A stretch of 64,000 nucleotides of DNA, from assembly GCA_016808115.1 (NCBI GenBank), contig JAEQBH010002866.1:310001-374000 (forward strand), read 5' to 3'. This document shows, one piece after another, positions 60,210 through 64,000 of this stretch. The stretch's first letter is position 1, and the number at the start of each line of letters is the position of its first letter. Position numbers and translations under genes: made by a program. This stretch comes from Tetrastigma voinierianum. Its lineage: Eukaryota; Streptophyta; Magnoliopsida; Vitales; Vitaceae. Below the pieces are notes generated by a model. That model worked only from the letters and a program-made list of their open reading frames with translations. It was not told where the DNA came from and did not search any database.

Positions 60210-63195
60210 TGTAACACCCCGTCTCCGAGAGCGTACAAGACATGATACCTGAAGGGCGCATACGAGTATTAAATGTTACATCAGAATATTTTGGAGACGA
60301 AATTACGAAACGACACTTAAACCCGAATGCCAGAATAAAGAAGCGGTACAATTGTCATTTAGCAAGGATATGTAAGGCATAATTAGTTAGAGATGGGCCA
60401 TAATATAATATCATATTAATGTGCAATATTGAATGTTTGGGGACTTGGCGTACTACAAAATTGTGACTAAAAGCGATATGGAGATAAAGATAAAAACCTA
60501 TTTTGGTCTCATTTAAATTTTTAGGTGGCTTCTACTCGCTTTTTTAGAAGAAGGAGGGAGAAAGGAAGAGGAAGAAGAGGAAGAGGAAGGAGAAGGAGGA
60601 CATGTCAAAATCAGCATGGAACTCTTATGTTTAGATTTTTGATATGAATCCTAAGGTTTTGATGAAGATTTGTTTCTCCTTAGTCTAGGTTTGTGCAAAG
60701 AGCACATAAACTCTTGAATTTGCTTAAGTATGGTAAAGAAACCCCACCTCAGAGAAAATAAACACTAATCATCAAATTATATGATGTTTAAAAAGAATTG
60801 GTACCTGTGTTGAGTTCTCGATTTTTCACCTGGGGTGGTTTTATATTGGTGTTCCATAAGACCTATTTCAAGGTCAGGATTGTTTGCATTTAATCTATGT
60901 AAAATTTTGAGGTATATGAATTTATAGAAGTTGTATGATGTCAATTGCAGCAAAAGTGGCAAAAGAAGCAACTGAAAATTCATGGATCGCTCCTGCGACA
61001 GAAATGCTCCGCTTTCCCGGTTTCGACTGGGCCAGATTTTGACCATAACTTGCTCATTTCCGATCCGACGGAGTTATTCAAGTTGATGGTTAAAATAGAC
61101 TTCATGAGAATCAAACACATGTAACAGCATCGCCACCGATTATAAGCGCCAAACAATTCACTAAAAGTGTGGCCATGTAAAAGCCACTTTCCGGGTTCGG
61201 GCCAATATAGATTAAATGCAGCGAGCTGGATCGACTAGTTTCTGCGGTTCGATTCGTGATTCCACTGAGAAGAACCCTAGCACTTAGCTTCAAAAGATTA
61301 TAAAGAACCAAGACGTAAATATGGAGTCAAGACATTGTAAAATTGGTATTTCAACACCCCAGAAAGTGTAAAATCGATAAAATGACTAGTTTGGCATGAA
61401 AATGCCATAACTCGACTGATGAGTCAATTGAATGATTCCAATTTCTGGCAAAGTAGATTCATAGAGAAAAAAGATTTGAATTCGAGGGCATTACGTCATT
61501 TTGGGTAAAGAAAAAGTGCGGTAATTTGTCATTTCCTTGGTTGCGATTTTTAAGTGTGGTTAAATGAGATTAAGTGATTTATTGTCATGAAAATAGAATG
61601 TATGGTGGATTAAATGGAAGTTATGGTTAATGGTTGTCAGGGTTTTTCTTGAAATGAAAAGGATCATCTGACTCCGACAATCCAGAATTCAATGTGGTAT
61701 GTGCTAAGATCGAAGCGGTGAATCGTGAGTATAAAATGATGTTTGCAATTTAGTTTAAAGTGAATGATTTCTATTGTTAAAATGAAAAGTTTAATGTAAA
61801 TGTTTATATCGCTTAAATGAAAAGTTTTCTATGTAAATGAAAATTTTAATAAGAGTTTATTCTGCATCATTTATATATATTTATATTAAATTATATACAG
61901 ATGCATATGTTATGCATTATGAAAGTTTAAAAAAATGTGTAAGAATGCATATGTATATTTGCATATATATGAGTTTTCACATAAAGTAAAAAGGATTTAA
62001 AATGAATTTATAAATGTATTTTTGATAAATGTTTTACCGATGGTTACCCTAACCCCATACGCATCAAGTACGACTGATATCACCTGCGTACCTTAAGCGC
62101 ATGATTAGAGGTAAAGTTATGTTACTAACTCGAGGGAGCAATTGTTGTCAGAGCGAATATCCTTACACGCGAGCATAAGGTTAAGGATCAACCATGCAGC
62201 GTGAGTTTCTCCAGCCGTAGTGGTTATGACCGAATGCGATCGTCTCTCACCGCAAGCATTCGGAAACTGCTCGTGTGTTTATTCCCGGTTCCATAAGAAA
62301 GAAAAAGAAAGAAAGAGAAAGAAAGAAAGCGAAGGGCATAAATGGATTTTTAATTGTATAAAAGAAAGCGAAGGAATAAATGGATTTTTAATTGTATAAG
62401 TATGTATTACTTAGTATGAAAGTTTAAGGCATAAAGGGATTTTAATTGTGTATACATTACTTTCTTTGGTATATACCGAAATGGTATCTTAATGAAAATG
62501 TACACTCACTCGGGCTCCTTAGCCTATTCTTTTTCTCAGAGGCCAAAACATTTTCAGACCCGAGACAAAAGGCCAAGCAGAGTATCTCCCGCGGCAAAGC
62601 GAGTCGAGCCATTGAGGAGATTTTACGACCGTGATTTCATCAGATATGTAATTTTGCATATCAGATATGTTGAATATTTTGTTATGTATATATGTATATG
62701 TATAAAGTTGAAAAGGAACTACGTGGGCTTTGATCCTCGCTGGTCTGCATGTAGCGGCTCATTTGTCCACTCAAGCCCATCTTTTGATACAAAAAAATGT
62801 GCATGGAATTGAAGAAAGCTCAATGTTTTGATAATTTGAAGTGAATAAAGGATATGGTATATATTGTGTTGATCAGCCAGGACGAGGAGTCCTACAACTA
62901 AGTTGAAAATTTGAATATTAGAAGTGTTTTAAATGCTATGCAGTATTTTGTAAATTTGGGAAAGTCCGAAAAACGTATTTAAACTCCTCTACCAATTTTT
63001 CTCGAAAATCCAAGTGTTTGGAAAAAGAAAGAAAATTTTTTTATCACTTCGTCTCGCATTATTTACTAAAGATATGTTAAGGATTGTAAAGGGGTTCGCT
63101 TCCATGGATTTTATTCCGACTGCTGAGGAAAAGTTTCATATCCATCGAGTGCGGAGGTCCCTCGAGTTCATGAGGTTAATCCGGTCGATCCTTCA
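60210..63195 (+). repeat. 5' LTR of a gypsy element running off the window
   Basis: Starts TGTAACACCCCGTCTCC and ends ...gatccttca three bases before a tRNA-Met primer site. It contains a '(g)aaag' purine run and two copies of 'aaagaaagcgaagg...ataaatggatttttaattg' at 62310-62400. At 62505-62600 it has 'cactcactcgggctccttagcc' and 'cccgagacaaaaggcc', a layout common near the transcript start of plant gypsy LTRs. The 3' LTR and target duplication lie outside the window. Confidence 0.8.
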
Positions 63196-63198
63196 ACG

Positions 63199-63212
63199 TG
63201 GTATCGTGAGCC
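63199..63212 (+). other. Primer-binding site of the right-hand gypsy element
   Basis: tggtatcgtgagcc resembles TGGTATCAGAGCC (tRNA-Met). It lies right after the LTR and before gag. Confidence 0.75.
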
Positions 63213-63353
63213 ACTCGCTTTGAAATGTTATAAAGATTTGAAAATTTGCTTTCATATGATTGTTTTAATGTTTTATTTAAAATTGCATAAATTATTTATG
63301 TGATTTAAAAATCATATATGCATTACATGACATTAAATTTTTGAACACGTAAA

Positions 63354-64000
63354 ATGCATCGTCGAGGCCGACCCCACCAGAGGCTCCCGAGCATTAGTAC
63401 CACCACTCTCGAGGAATATGTTGATGAGTTTGCTTGATGTTCCTCCACCACAAAGGCAGAGTGACCCTATGCTCTCAGAGCCACCACAGACAGGTCGCCA
63501 CCGCCTCCCGGGAGGTCGTGGGAGACGTATACCTTGTGAGCGTATGGCTCGCCTTTTAGCCATCAAGCATGACAAATTCGAGAGCCTAGAGTTTAAGGAG
63601 AGGGGCGAAAGCTGTGGGCAATTTTCTGAATTCAGATGGATTGGGGAGACCCTAAAAGGCTTGGCCATGGTTAGAGTGGAAAATGAACTGCCTACTCAGT
63701 GACGCAGTTGTACCTGGATGAGCAGATGGTCACTTTTTCTCGCTTTCTCCTCACTGGACGAGTATTTGGAGTGGTGGAGGGCGCCAGAGCGATGCCCGCA
63801 GGAGTGTCCCGGCACGCTTAAGGAAGAGCGGCGATAAAAGCTCGTTCACGCCAACGAGATGCAAAGGCTGAGGAGTTCTTTAGGCCGGCGCGACACTCTC
63901 GCGATATTATGAGCGAGTTTTCCGAGCTCGTCGTACATGTCCCATTTATCGTGATTTACCAAGTTTCAAGACCAAGAGATTTGATGCAGGCCCATTCCGC
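63354..64000 (+). pseudogene. Gypsy gag, 5' part (cut by the window end)
   Basis: It starts ATG (MHRRGRPHQRLPSISTTTLE) and meets a stop after about 26 codons. Later pieces in other frames read RRIPCERMARLLAIKHDKF, FLLTGRVFGV with a following WWRA-like piece, then EEFFRPARHSRDIMSEFSEL and HVPFIV, matching the order of a plant gypsy capsid (W.xA ... eFxxLxxxxxsMxEFxxxFxxLxxxVPxxV). Frameshifts are frequent. Pol lies beyond 64000. Confidence 0.7.

Overview
This window looks like nuclear DNA of a dicot plant: it is AT-rich, its coding pieces are split by introns, and most of it is decayed, nested transposable elements. The nearest thing to a cellular gene is a small MEINOX/KNOX-domain gene of the KNATM type (a KNOTTED-like protein without a homeodomain). 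It starts at 15098, and its remaining exons lie between 35771 and 38207.

Layout. 1-1450: a piece of a gypsy-type LTR. 1450-15090: about 13.6 kb in which I recognise no gene. 15098-38207: the KNOX-domain gene, split inside exon 1 by a 20.6-kb nest of retrotransposons. The outer element is a Ty1/copia element on the minus strand (15161-35765), with 130-134 bp LTRs and the target duplication AGGAG. Inside it are a solo gypsy LTR (18374-21737, duplication GAAGA), which cuts the copia protease, and a complete-length but broken chromovirus-like gypsy element (22831-35181, duplication TTTTC), which sits in the copia leader. The 5' LTR of that gypsy element carries a further 755-bp insertion missing from its 3' LTR. 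38208-44588: AT-rich sequence with a possible copia remnant.

44589-58984: a hAT DNA transposon whose transposase gene (BED finger, DUF659-like domain, C-terminal dimerisation region) is broken by a 9.1-kb CACTA element (48383-57494, duplication TAA). The CACTA element itself holds a truncated gypsy LTR with primer site (52081-53905), a solo LTR of the same family (55877-57218, duplication TTAAT) and a cluster of palindromes (50901-51252). 58985-60209: nothing recognised. 60210-64000: LTR, primer-binding site and start of gag of another gypsy element, cut by the window end.

No operon-like gene cooperation is present; the logic of the window is nested insertion. Ends and target duplications are precise, whereas nearly every coding frame in the elements is broken. 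Part of that may be CpG decay or uncorrected read error. I saw no tRNA, rRNA or CRISPR.
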